DNA of 64,000 nt. Source: LMUY01 sp964247705 (lineage in GTDB: Bacteria; Pseudomonadota; Alphaproteobacteria; Acetobacterales; Acetobacteraceae). The notes under the pieces are model-generated. The model was not told the origin of the DNA. It ran no database searches and was given only the letters and a program-made list of their open reading frames with translations. Positions 8,943 through 17,468 of the stretch are shown in pieces (position 1 is the first letter of the stretch; every line of letters begins with the position of its first letter). The stretch lies in assembly GCA_964247705.1 (NCBI GenBank), contig CAXTVQ010000017.1, positions 1 through 64,000 of the forward strand. The letters run 5' to 3'. Position numbers and translations under genes: made by a program.

Positions 8943-9683
8943 CTAGTCGAGCAGAGGTTCGATCACCGCCCGCAGCAGCGCAAGGTCCGCCGGGCGGGAC
9001 ATCCGGTGCCCGCCATCCTTCACCAGCATCACCTGCACGTCGGTCCCCTCGACTCGCTGCGCCAACCGCACCGCCGTCTCCCAAGGGACGTCCGCATCGG
9101 CCTGGCCGTGCAGCAGGCGTACCGGGCAGCGCAGCGGAATCGGCGCCCCCATCACCAAATGCGCCCGTCCGTCCTCGATCAGCGCGCGGGTGATCGGCGT
9201 GGGTTCGCCGTAAGCGCTGGGCACGTGCAACACGCCGTCCCGCTCCAGCGTCGCGCGCTCGGCGGGCAGCATGGTCTCCCACATCAGCGCCTCGGTAAAG
9301 TCCGGCGCGGCCGCCACTCCCACGAACCCGGCCAGGCGGCCCGGCCGCGCCAAGGCCGCCAGCAGCCCGATCCAGCCCCCCATGGAGGAGCCGACCAGCA
9401 CGAGCGGCCCGTCCGTCAGCGCGTCGATTACCGCCAGTGCGTCCGCCGCCCAGCGCCCGATCGTGCCGTCGGTGAACGCACCCCCGCTGGCGCCATGCCC
9501 CGAGTAGTCGAACAACAGCAGCGCCTGGCCACGTTCCTGGCACAAGGCGGCGAGTGCCGTCGCCTTGTCGCCGGTCATGTCGCTGCGGAAGCCGGGCAGG
9601 AAAACCACAGTGGGGCTGCTGCCGTTGAGCCGCTGCCACGCCAGTTCCGTACCTGCTCCATTATCAATGCGACCCCGTTCCAT
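8943..9683 (-). CDS. Alpha/beta hydrolase (ABHD10-like serine esterase)
   Basis: 246-residue alpha/beta-hydrolase fold protein. The nucleophile elbow GSSMG is at 98-102 (S100), the likely acid is D198 in GQADADVP and the histidine is H226 in KDGGHRMS. The order and spacing fit short esterases or thioesterases related to ABHD10. The frame is open far upstream, but the conserved part starts at the ATG at 9683. It converges with the epimerase-like gene 12 bases away. The 43-base space to the divergent glycosyltransferase gene must hold both promoters. Confidence 0.88.
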   Translation of the reverse strand: MERGRIDNGAGTELAWQRLNGSSPTVVFLPGFRSDMTGDKATALAALCQERGQALLLFDYSGHGASGGAFTDGTIGRWAADALAVIDALTDGPLVLVGSSMGGWIGLLAALARPGRLAGFVGVAAAPDFTEALMWETMLPAERATLERDGVLHVPSAYGEPTPITRALIEDGRAHLVMGAPIPLRCPVRLLHGQADADVPWETAVRLAQRVEGTDVQVMLVKDGGHRMSRPADLALLRAVIEPLLD

Positions 9684-9726
9684 TCTACCCCTCCCGCAAA
9701 CCGTCTTGAACCTGTAGGCTACCCGG

Positions 9727-10866
9727 ATGTCTGAAGACCTGAGCGTCACCGTGCTGCAAGTCCTCCCGGCGCTCGAGACGGGCGGGGTGGAGCGGGGCAC
9801 CGTGGAGATGGTGCAGGCGATCGTGCGCGCCGGTGGCAACGCGCTGGTGGCGAGTGCCGGCGGCCGGTTGGTTGCGGCAGTGGAACGGGCCGGCGGCACG
9901 CATATCACGCTGCAACTCGCCTCCAAGAACCCAGCGCGCATCTGGAAGAACGCCGCGCGCCTGGCCTTCCTGATCCGTGCCGCCGAGGTGGATATCGTGC
10001 ACGCCCGCTCCCGCGCCCCCGCCTGGTCCGCGTGGCTCGCCTGCCGCAAGACGGGCGCGCGCTTCGTGACCACCTGGCATGGCGTGTATAGCGAGAATGC
10101 ACCCGGAAAGCGCCGCTACAACGCCGTCATGGCGCGCGGCGAACGGATCATCGCCATCAGCCAGTTCGTCGCCGCCAAGCTGAAATCCCGCCACCAGGTG
10201 GACCCGGGCCGCCTGCGCGTGATCCCTCGCGGCGTGGATACGGCGTTGTTCGACCCGGCGGTCATTACGCCCGACCGCACCGCACGGCTGGCGGCGCAGT
10301 GGCAGCTGCCGCCGGGTGCCCCGGTGGTGATGCTGCCCGCCCGGCTGACCCGCTGGAAGGGGCAGACCGTGATGCTGGAGGCACTGGCCCGGCTGGAAAA
10401 TAAAGCCGTCTGCCTGGTCCTGGTCGGCGCCGAGCAAGGCCGCGCCCGCTTCCGCCGCGAGTTGCTGGCCTGGGCCGAGGCGCTCGGCGTCGGTGACCGC
10501 CTCCGCCTGGTCGGCCATTGCGACGACATGGCCGCCGCCTTGCTGCTGGCCGATGTAGTCGCCAACCCCTCCATCAAGCCCGAGCCGTTCGGCCGCACCG
10601 TGATCGAGGCACAGGCGATGGGCCGGCCCGTGGTGGTGAGCGACGCCGGCGGCACGGCCGAAACGGTGGAGCACGGCGTGACCGGCTGGCGCGTGCGGCC
10701 CGGCGACCCTGGTGCGCTGGCTGCCACGATCGACGTGATCCTGCGCCTGTCCGCCGCCGACCGGGCCGCGATCGGTGCACGGGCCCGGGCGAGCGTGTGC
10801 ACGCATTACACCACCGCCGCCATGCAGCAGGCCACGTTGGAGGTGTATCGCGAGCTTCTGGCGTGA
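9727..10866 (+). CDS. GT4-family glycosyltransferase
   Basis: 379-residue GT-B fold retaining glycosyltransferase. The N-terminal domain starts with LQVLPALETGGVERGTVEM, typical of lipopolysaccharide or exopolysaccharide transferases. The C-terminal nucleotide-sugar domain holds the EX7E motif as E286 and E294 (PEPFGRTVIEAQAMG). Its TGA overlaps the GTG start of the GT9 gene. Together the pair suggests a small LPS-core or capsule operon leading into thrS. Confidence 0.92.
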   Translation: MSEDLSVTVLQVLPALETGGVERGTVEMVQAIVRAGGNALVASAGGRLVAAVERAGGTHITLQLASKNPARIWKNAARLAFLIRAAEVDIVHARSRAPAWSAWLACRKTGARFVTTWHGVYSENAPGKRRYNAVMARGERIIAISQFVAAKLKSRHQVDPGRLRVIPRGVDTALFDPAVITPDRTARLAAQWQLPPGAPVVMLPARLTRWKGQTVMLEALARLENKAVCLVLVGAEQGRARFRRELLAWAEALGVGDRLRLVGHCDDMAAALLLADVVANPSIKPEPFGRTVIEAQAMGRPVVVSDAGGTAETVEHGVTGWRVRPGDPGALAATIDVILRLSAADRAAIGARARASVCTHYTTAAMQQATLEVYRELLA

Positions 10867-11894
10867 GCCGCATCCTCGTCGTCAAGCTCGGCGCCCTGGG
10901 TGATTTCGTGCTGGCATTCGGCCCGTTTGCCGCCATCCGCACCCGCCACCCGGGCGCTGAGATCACCCTACTGACTACGGCACCCTACGCCGAACTCGCT
11001 CATGCCTCACCCTGGTTCGACCATGTGGTGGTCGATCGCCGCCCCCGCCCCTGGAACCTGCTGGGGTTGCTCCGGCTGCGGCAGGCCGTGCGCGGCTTCG
11101 ACATGGTGTATGACCTGCAGACGTCGGACCGCTCCGGCTGGTATTTCTGGCTGGCGGGCCGCCCAGCCTGGTCCGGCATCGCCCGCGGCTGCGCCTTCCC
11201 CCACGCCAATCCGGCGCGGGACGGGATGCACACGGTTGAACGTCAACGCGAACAGTTGGCGATGGCGGGGGTCACCCGCTTCCCCGCACCTGAGCTTGGG
11301 TGGTTGGCGCCACCGTCTGACGCCAAAGAACCAAGTCCCCCTCGCCTTGTGGGAGGGGTTCGGGGAGAGGTGAACCAGGCGGGGAACGACGTGTGTTGCA
11401 CCCTTCCCCCCGTCCCCCTTCCACAACGGGAGAGGGAGGTAGCCATCCTCATCCCAGGCGCTGCACCCCACCGCCGCCGCAAGCGCTGGCCAGCCGAGCG
11501 CTTCGGGGAACTCGCGGCGACACTGGCAGAGCAAGGCCTCATCCCCACCATCGTCGGCGCCGCCGCGGACGGCCCTTATGCCGCCGCCATTCGCCGGGTC
11601 TGCCCGGCCGCGATCGACCTCACCGGCCGGACCACCCTGTTGCAGCTCGCGCAGACCCTGGCCGGGGCCGCCCTTGCCGTCGGCAACGACACCGGGCCGA
11701 CCCACCTTGCCGCTGCGCTTGGCATCCCGACCATCGCCCTGTTTTCCGCCGACAGTGATCCGGCGCTCACCCGCCCCCGCGGCAACGTGACCGTGCTGGC
11801 CGAGACGGACTTGGCAGACCTGACCTTGACGAGGGTTGCCGCCGCCCTTCCACCGGTCCATTCACACCAATCCGCTCCTATGGAAGCACTCTGA
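10863..11894 (+). CDS. GT9 (heptosyltransferase-like) glycosyltransferase with in-frame repeat insertion
   Basis: 343-residue GT-B protein related to ADP-heptose:LPS heptosyltransferases. The N-terminus ILVVKLGALGDFVLAFGP and the C-terminal VGNDTGPTHLAAALGIPT are hallmark stretches. The start is GTG at 10863, overlapping the previous stop (GTGA). About residues 158-193 do not look like the family. They are encoded by a 105-base palindromic element (35 codons) sitting in the linker between the two Rossmann domains, directly before the conserved ILIPGAAPHRRRKRWP. The frame stays open through it, so the gene is probably functional. The stop is 1 base ahead of the thrS start. Confidence 0.85.
   Translation: MSRILVVKLGALGDFVLAFGPFAAIRTRHPGAEITLLTTAPYAELAHASPWFDHVVVDRRPRPWNLLGLLRLRQAVRGFDMVYDLQTSDRSGWYFWLAGRPAWSGIARGCAFPHANPARDGMHTVERQREQLAMAGVTRFPAPELGWLAPPSDAKEPSPPRLVGGVRGEVNQAGNDVCCTLPPVPLPQREREVAILIPGAAPHRRRKRWPAERFGELAATLAEQGLIPTIVGAAADGPYAAAIRRVCPAAIDLTGRTTLLQLAQTLAGAALAVGNDTGPTHLAAALGIPTIALFSADSDPALTRPRGNVTVLAETDLADLTLTRVAAALPPVHSHQSAPMEAL
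11336..11440. repeat. Dispersed palindromic element, copy 2, inside the GT9 coding region
   Basis: The left arm begins TCCCCCTCGCCTTGTGGGAG and runs to GGGGAGAGGTG. The right arm begins CACCCTTCCCCCC and ends GGGAGAGGGAGG. The arrangement is the same as the copy at 3728 but more diverged. The length of about 105 bases is a multiple of three, which keeps the host gene open. Confidence 0.75.
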
Positions 11895-11895
11895 C

Positions 11896-13848
11896 ATGCC
11901 TGCCATCACCCTGCCCGACGGGTCCATACGCCGCTTCGACGGGCCAGTGACAGGCGCCACCGTGGCCGCCGACATCGGCCCGGGTCTCGCCCGCGCGGCG
12001 TTGGCCATGAAGGTGGACGGGCAGCTCGAGGACCTCTCGCGCACCATCGAGCAGGATGCGTCGCTCGTGTTCGTGACGCGGAGGGACCCGGACGCGCTGG
12101 GCATGATCCGTCACGACACCGCCCACGTGCTGGCCGAGGCGGTGCAGTCCCTCTACCCCGGCACGCAGGTCACGATCGGCCCCTCGATCGAGAACGGCTT
12201 CTACTACGATTTCGCCCGCAACGAGCCTTTCACCCCCGAGGACTTCCCCGCCATCGAGGCCCGCATGCGGGAGATCGTCGCCCGCAACGCCGCCTTCGAG
12301 CGTGAGGTGTGGGACCGCGACGACGCTATCCGCTTCTTCGAGGAACGCGGCGAGCGTTACAAGGCCGAGCTGATCCGCGACCTGCCGGAGACGGAGGTGA
12401 TCACCCTTTACAAGCAGGGCGACTGGATCGACCTCTGCCGCGGCCCCCATATGCGCGGCACCGGCGATGTCGGCGCCGCGTTCAAGCTGCAGAAAGTGGC
12501 CGGCGCGTATTGGCGCGGCGACCACCGCAACCCGATGCTGACGCGCATCTACGGCACTGCCTGGCGCGACCAGAAGGAGCTCGACGCCTACCTGCTCCAG
12601 CTCGAGGAGGCCGAGCGCCGCGACCACCGCCGCCTCGGCCGCGAGATGGACCTGTTCCACATCCAGGAAGAAGCCGCCGGGTCGATCTTCTGGCACCCGA
12701 AAGGCTGGAAGCTCTACCGCACGGCCGAGATGTACATGCGCCGCCGCCTGGATGACGCCGGCTACCAGGAGGTGAAAACCCCGCAACTGGTGGACCGCGT
12801 GCTGTGGGAGAAATCCGGCCACTGGGAGAAGTACCGCGAGCACATGTTCGTCGCCCACGTGGAGGACGAGAAGCGCACCCTTGCGCTGAAGCCGATGAAT
12901 TGTCCCTGCCACGTGCAGATCTTCAACCATGGCCTGCGCTCCTACCGTGAGCTGCCGCTGCGCATGGCGGAGTTCGGCTCCTGCCACCGCTACGAGCCGT
13001 CCGGTGCGCTGCACGGGATCATGCGGGTGCGCGCCTTCACGCAGGACGACGCGCATATCTTCTGCACGCCCGACCAGATCGCCAGCGAAACGGCGCGCTT
13101 CGTGGATCTGCTGGCGTCCGTGTACCGCGATTTCGGCTTCGACAGCTTCCGCATCAAGTTTGCCGACCGCCCGGACCAACGCGTGGGTGACGACGAGACC
13201 TGGGACCGTGCAGAGGGCGCGTTGCGCGAGGCCTGCGCCATCGCCGGCGTGGAGTTCGAGTTGAACCACGGCGAAGGCGCGTTTTACGGTCCCAAGCTCG
13301 AGTTCGTGCTGCGGGACGCGATCGGGCGGGATTGGCAGTGCGGCACGCTGCAGGTCGATTTCGTGTTGCCGGAGCGGCTGGATGCTAGCTACATCGCCGA
13401 TGACAGTTCCCGCCAGCGCCCGGTGATGCTGCACCGCGCTATCCTGGGCAGCTTCGAGCGTTTTCTCGGCATCCTGATCGAGCAATTCGCCGGCCGTTTT
13501 CCGCTCTGGCTGGCCCCCGTGCCGCTGGTGGTGGCGTCGATCGTAACGGACGCTGCACCTTACGCCGAGGAGGTGGCAGAGTTGTTCCGCCGCCGCGGCG
13601 TGGCGACGGTGGCGGATGTTCGGAACGAGAAGATCAACGCCAAGATCCGCGAGCACAGCCTGCAGCATATCCCGGTGATCGCCGTGGTGGGCCGCAAGGA
13701 GGCGGAGCAGCGCACAGTCGCTTTGCGCCGGTTGGGCGGGCAGGCGCAGGAGGTTCTTTCACTGGCCGACGCCCTGGAGGGGCTTGCCCGCGAGACGACT
13801 CCGCCCGATATTGTTCGGTCAGGCACACCGACGCATGAGTTTTGTTGA
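11896..13848 (+). CDS. thrS: Threonine--tRNA ligase
   Basis: 650-residue class II aminoacyl-tRNA synthetase that charges tRNA-Thr. An N-terminal TGS domain (about 1-62) is followed by the editing (SAD) domain with HDTAHVLAEAV near 75, the catalytic core with motif 2 region RYEPSGALHG and the Zn-site peptide LKPMNCPCH, then the anticodon-binding domain (about 540-635). The length and all domains are complete. The ATG at 11896 begins the TGS domain. It is cotranscribed with the upstream glycosyltransferases (1-base spacing) and followed by infC, a common gene order. Confidence 0.98.
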   Translation: MPAITLPDGSIRRFDGPVTGATVAADIGPGLARAALAMKVDGQLEDLSRTIEQDASLVFVTRRDPDALGMIRHDTAHVLAEAVQSLYPGTQVTIGPSIENGFYYDFARNEPFTPEDFPAIEARMREIVARNAAFEREVWDRDDAIRFFEERGERYKAELIRDLPETEVITLYKQGDWIDLCRGPHMRGTGDVGAAFKLQKVAGAYWRGDHRNPMLTRIYGTAWRDQKELDAYLLQLEEAERRDHRRLGREMDLFHIQEEAAGSIFWHPKGWKLYRTAEMYMRRRLDDAGYQEVKTPQLVDRVLWEKSGHWEKYREHMFVAHVEDEKRTLALKPMNCPCHVQIFNHGLRSYRELPLRMAEFGSCHRYEPSGALHGIMRVRAFTQDDAHIFCTPDQIASETARFVDLLASVYRDFGFDSFRIKFADRPDQRVGDDETWDRAEGALREACAIAGVEFELNHGEGAFYGPKLEFVLRDAIGRDWQCGTLQVDFVLPERLDASYIADDSSRQRPVMLHRAILGSFERFLGILIEQFAGRFPLWLAPVPLVVASIVTDAAPYAEEVAELFRRRGVATVADVRNEKINAKIREHSLQHIPVIAVVGRKEAEQRTVALRRLGGQAQEVLSLADALEGLARETTPPDIVRSGTPTHEFC

Positions 13849-13897
13849 TTCGGAAACTTTGTTCCGGCAAGACTACGGTGACGATTTCAATGATGAC

Positions 13898-13902
13898 AGG
13901 AG
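13898..13902 (+). promoter_or_regulatory. Shine-Dalgarno of infC that selects the ATA start
   Basis: AGGAG lies 6 bases before the ATA at 13909, the ideal spacing. It is 21 bases before the first ATG at 13924, too far to serve that codon well. Confidence 0.6.
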
Positions 13903-13908
13903 AGCACG

Positions 13909-14451
13909 ATAGCTAGAGGCCCGATGCCAGGCGGCAGCGCACCAGGACGAGATGGTCCGCGCGTCAACGAAGATATCCGCAGCCCTCAGGTGCGCCTGAT
14001 CGATGCCGAGGGTGAGATGCAGGGCGTAATGAGCGCGCGCGATGCAATGCTGCGCGCCCAGGCTGTCGGCCTCGACTTGTTGGAGATCAGCCCGAACGCG
14101 GATCCACCGGTGGTGAAGATCCTCGACTACGGCAAATACAAGTACGAGTCGCAGAAAAAGAAGAACGAGGCGAAAAAGAAGCAGAAGGTCGTCGAGATCA
14201 AAGAGGTCAAGGTCAGGCCGAATATCGACGAGAACGACTATCAGGTGAAGATGCGTGCGATGAACAGCTTCATCGACGAGGGCGACAAAGTGAAGGTCAC
14301 GCTCCGGTTCCGCGGCCGCGAAATGGCGCACCAGGATATCGGCATCAAGGTGCTCGAACGCATCCGCGGCGACATGGACGAGAAGACCAAGGTCGAACAG
14401 ATGCCGCGTATGGAGAACCGCCAGATGATTATGGTGCTTTCCCCGCGTTAA
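13909..14451 (+). CDS. infC: Translation initiation factor IF-3 (ATA start)
   Basis: IF-3 binds the 30S subunit and discriminates against non-canonical start codons. The product has the N-domain (RVNEDIRSPQVRLIDAEGE), a Lys-rich linker helix and the C-domain ending QMIMVLSPR. I place the start at the ATA at 13909, giving 180 residues that begin MARGPMPGG. AGGAG is ideally spaced for it, and alphaproteobacterial IF-3 proteins usually begin with a similar MARRP peptide. The first ATG (13924) would give 175 residues. A rare start fits the known IF-3 autoregulation, in which IF-3 represses initiation at its own AUU-class start. No rpmI-rplT follows; the next gene is on the opposite strand. Confidence 0.93.
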   Translation: MARGPMPGGSAPGRDGPRVNEDIRSPQVRLIDAEGEMQGVMSARDAMLRAQAVGLDLLEISPNADPPVVKILDYGKYKYESQKKKNEAKKKQKVVEIKEVKVRPNIDENDYQVKMRAMNSFIDEGDKVKVTLRFRGREMAHQDIGIKVLERIRGDMDEKTKVEQMPRMENRQMIMVLSPR

Positions 14452-14503
14452 GCCGAGTTGCCGTCCCGCCTTGGACGCATCTGTCCGAAGCGCACGGAGA
14501 CGC

Positions 14504-15568
14504 TCAGCGGGCTACTTCTCGCACGTAGCCCATGAGTTCAGCGGCGCGGTGGCGGCCCGTATGGTGTTGCAGCACGCGGGAGCGCGCGCGGTCGGCCATT
14601 GTCTCGCGTACGTGGTCCGGGGTGTCGCGCAAGGTTCGCAACACGTCTTCGGCTTTATGCGCGATGATGATCTCCACGTCCGGGCGGAACAGCGTTTCGA
14701 TCCCGGGCCACCAGTCGCTGATGATCGGCGTGCCGCAGGCTGCGGCCTCGAACAAGCGCACGCTTGGGCTGAAGCCGGCGCGGATCATGTCGGCGCGGGT
14801 GATGTTCAGCGTATAGCGCTGCGAGGCGTAGAAGGCACGGTGCTGGTCTGGCGCCGAATGCTCCGAACGGGCCACGTTGTCGGGCCAGGGTATGAACGAG
14901 GGGTATTGCGGTCCGGTTACGTTGAAGCGGCCTTCGGGCCACAGCCTGGCCGGCGTGCACAGCAGTAGGTCGAGCTTGGGTTGGCGATCCGGCGAGTAGG
15001 TTCCGAGGTAGCCCAGGTCATAATCGGGTCTGGCCGCCGGGTCGGGCGCATTCAGCTCTGGGTCGGCCGAGCAATAGAGTGCACGCGCCATCTTGGCTCC
15101 GAACCGCCGCTCGATCATCCGCAAGGTTGGTCCGCCGGTGAATGACAGATACAGGTCGAAGCCGCTGATCAGCTCGGGCGTGATGTAGTCGCAACGGCCT
15201 TGCGCGAGGGCGGCCAAGGTGACCGGGGTGTCGATGTCGTAGAACGCGGTGACGCCGTGCGCCTTCTGCTGCACGAGTTTGCAGACCTCCGGACCGTCGG
15301 CCACGTAGGAACCGACGATCACCAGGTCGGCCTTGGCAATCGCATCGGCGTGGTGTGCCGCAAGGTCGGCGACGGCGGTATACAGCACTGTCTCGCAGAA
15401 CGGCGGATGCGGCATGTCGCGATGAGCGGCGTACCAGGGTCGGTCCTGCTCCAGGAACAGGACGTCCTGGCCGAACTGCGCCAGGCCGGCGATCAAGGAG
15501 CGATAGGTGGTGGCGTGGCCGTTCCCCCAGGACGAGGTGATGGACAGGCCGATGATGACTATTTTCAC
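14504..15568 (-). CDS. CgeB-like glycosyltransferase
   Basis: 354-residue GT-B-like protein of the CgeB/YkvP group. It starts MKIVIIGLSITSSWGNGHAT and has the C-terminal donor-binding stretch RLFEAAACGTPIISDWWPG. It is a clear paralogue of the gene at 51731, sharing the N-terminal SSWGNGHA, the middle FYDIDTPVTLA and LGTYSPDRQ, and the FEAAACGTPI block. The other copy sits inside a glycan operon, which suggests this one also decorates a polysaccharide, lipid or protein. It stands alone, convergent with infC. Confidence 0.8.
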   Translation of the reverse strand: MKIVIIGLSITSSWGNGHATTYRSLIAGLAQFGQDVLFLEQDRPWYAAHRDMPHPPFCETVLYTAVADLAAHHADAIAKADLVIVGSYVADGPEVCKLVQQKAHGVTAFYDIDTPVTLAALAQGRCDYITPELISGFDLYLSFTGGPTLRMIERRFGAKMARALYCSADPELNAPDPAARPDYDLGYLGTYSPDRQPKLDLLLCTPARLWPEGRFNVTGPQYPSFIPWPDNVARSEHSAPDQHRAFYASQRYTLNITRADMIRAGFSPSVRLFEAAACGTPIISDWWPGIETLFRPDVEIIIAHKAEDVLRTLRDTPDHVRETMADRARSRVLQHHTGRHRAAELMGYVREVAR

Positions 15569-15605
15569 GGCCTATTCTTAGCCTTCGAATTTCCTTGCGG
15601 CACCG

Positions 15606-17417
15606 CTATGACCAAACTGAAGGGGTCCCGCTTTTCAACGCGCGATCCAGGTAGCTGGCCGCGCTGATAAGGGCAAGGTGAGTCAGCGCCTGGGGGTAAT
15701 TGCCCTGATGCATCCCTGTCGGCGACAGCTCCTCGGCATACAGGCCGAGCGGGCTTGCATAACCGAGCAGCTTTTCGAACAGCAGCCGCGCCTCCGATAC
15801 CTCTCCAGAGCGGGCCAGGCACTCGACATACCAGAACGAGCAGGCCAGGAAGGAGCCCTCGTCACCCTTCACCCCGTCCAGCGCGCGGTCGGCCGCGACA
15901 CGGCGGAAGACCAGCGCGTCCTCCACCAACTGGCTGCGGGCGAAGGCCAGCGTGCCCAGCCAGCGTGGGTCCCGCGGCGAAATGAACCGCACCAGCGGCA
16001 TCATCAGGATCGAACCGTCGACCGAGTTCGCCCCCGGATACTGCACGAAGCTGTTGAGTTCGGCATTCCAGTATTCGTCGTGGATGCTTTCGTACATCTC
16101 CAGCCGCAGGGCATTCCATTCGGGGAACGGCGCCGGCAGTGAGCGTTTCTGCGCCAGGCGGATGGCCCGGTCCACCGCGACCCAGCACATCAGCCGGGAG
16201 TGCAGGAACGGCTTCATCTCGCCCCGCCCCTCCCAGATCCCCGCGTCCGGCTTGCGCCAGTTTGCCGCGAGCCACTCGATCAGACGGCGAATATGCCGCC
16301 AGTCCTCGTAGGAGGAGGGACGCCCGTATTTGTTGGCGAGATAGACCGCATCCATCAGCTCGCCATAGATATCGAGCTGGAATTGAGTCGAGGCGGCGTT
16401 GCCGATCCGCACCGGGCGTGACCCGGCATAGCCCGCCATGTCCAGTTCGGTCTCCGGCAAATCGTTCTCGCCGCGCAGCGAGTAGGCGACGCGCAACGCT
16501 TCGTCGTGTTCGCAGCCTTGGACCCGGTCGGCGATCCAATCCACGAAATCCTCCACCTCCTCCGTTAAGCCCAGGCGGATGAGGGCGTACATCGCGAAGG
16601 AGGCATCTCGGATCCAGACGTAGCGGTAATCCCAGTTCCGTGCGCCGCCGGGCAGCTCCGGCAGACCGAAGGTGGGCGCGGCAACGGGGGCGCCGTGACG
16701 CTTGGAGGTGAGCAGCTTGAGCACCAGGGCCGAGCGGGTGACGACCTCGCGCCAGCGGCCCTCATAGCGGGACTTGCCGGCCCAGTTCCGCCACCACTCG
16801 ACCGTATCCTCGAAGATACGCCGCGACGCCTCTTGATCCAGCTCCGTGCCAGTACCGTCGGGACCCACCTCCAGCAGGAAGCTGGCGCTCTCCCCCGCGC
16901 TAAGCGGGAAGCAGGCAACGAGGTCGTTATCCTCCTGCGTGAGGGCCACGGTGGCGGTAAGCCGGAGCGCCGGCCCGGCTCCGTCGGGGCGGAAGGTGCC
17001 GCCGGGTTCGAGGCGGTGCCGGCCGCGGCCGTAATCGAAGCGGGGAGCGCAGCGCGCCTCGATCGTGAGGTGACCCCGGATGACGCGTATGTGGCGGTAG
17101 ATCCGTTGCGTCTGGCCGTTGCCGTCCACCGGCATGAGGTCGGTCAGCTCGGCGATGCCGTCCTTGGACAGGAAGCGCGTGAGCAGGACGTTGGTGTCCG
17201 GAAGGTAGAGCTGGGCGGTACGCGCCATCTCGCCATGCGGTGCGATCCGGAAGCATCCGGCGGCTGGATCGAGCAGGGCGGCGAAGATGGACGGGCTGTC
17301 GAAATCCGGGGCACAGAAGAAGCTGATCGCACCGTCCTTGCCAACGAGGGCAGCGGTCCGGAGATCGCCGATCAGACCGTGGTCCTCGATCGCGAGCGGG
17401 GGGATGGGATCAGACAT
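15606..17417 (-). CDS. GH15 family glucoamylase-like glycoside hydrolase
   Basis: 603-residue protein with the bacterial GH15 layout: an N-terminal beta-sandwich starting IEDHGLIGDLRTAALVGKDG, a linker, and an (alpha/alpha)6 barrel. The barrel holds RNWDYRYVWIRDASF (substrate-binding Asp) and, near the C-terminus, DEGSFLACSFWYVECLARSG, which contains a candidate catalytic glutamate. Family enzymes are glucoamylases, trehalases or dextran-acting hydrolases; the substrate cannot be fixed here. No signal peptide is seen, so it is probably cytoplasmic and could act on trehalose or storage glucans. Not cotranscribed with an obvious partner. Confidence 0.9.
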   Translation of the reverse strand: MSDPIPPLAIEDHGLIGDLRTAALVGKDGAISFFCAPDFDSPSIFAALLDPAAGCFRIAPHGEMARTAQLYLPDTNVLLTRFLSKDGIAELTDLMPVDGNGQTQRIYRHIRVIRGHLTIEARCAPRFDYGRGRHRLEPGGTFRPDGAGPALRLTATVALTQEDNDLVACFPLSAGESASFLLEVGPDGTGTELDQEASRRIFEDTVEWWRNWAGKSRYEGRWREVVTRSALVLKLLTSKRHGAPVAAPTFGLPELPGGARNWDYRYVWIRDASFAMYALIRLGLTEEVEDFVDWIADRVQGCEHDEALRVAYSLRGENDLPETELDMAGYAGSRPVRIGNAASTQFQLDIYGELMDAVYLANKYGRPSSYEDWRHIRRLIEWLAANWRKPDAGIWEGRGEMKPFLHSRLMCWVAVDRAIRLAQKRSLPAPFPEWNALRLEMYESIHDEYWNAELNSFVQYPGANSVDGSILMMPLVRFISPRDPRWLGTLAFARSQLVEDALVFRRVAADRALDGVKGDEGSFLACSFWYVECLARSGEVSEARLLFEKLLGYASPLGLYAEELSPTGMHQGNYPQALTHLALISAASYLDRALKSGTPSVWS

Positions 17418-17468
17418 GAATCACATACGGACCGGGAGCAGCGGAGGTTTCAGGTAACGGGGCGATCC

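Noticed and set aside
13924..14451. ATG at 13924 as the infC start
   Set aside because: It is 21 bases from the only good Shine-Dalgarno and drops the conserved MARxP start. It remains a fallback.
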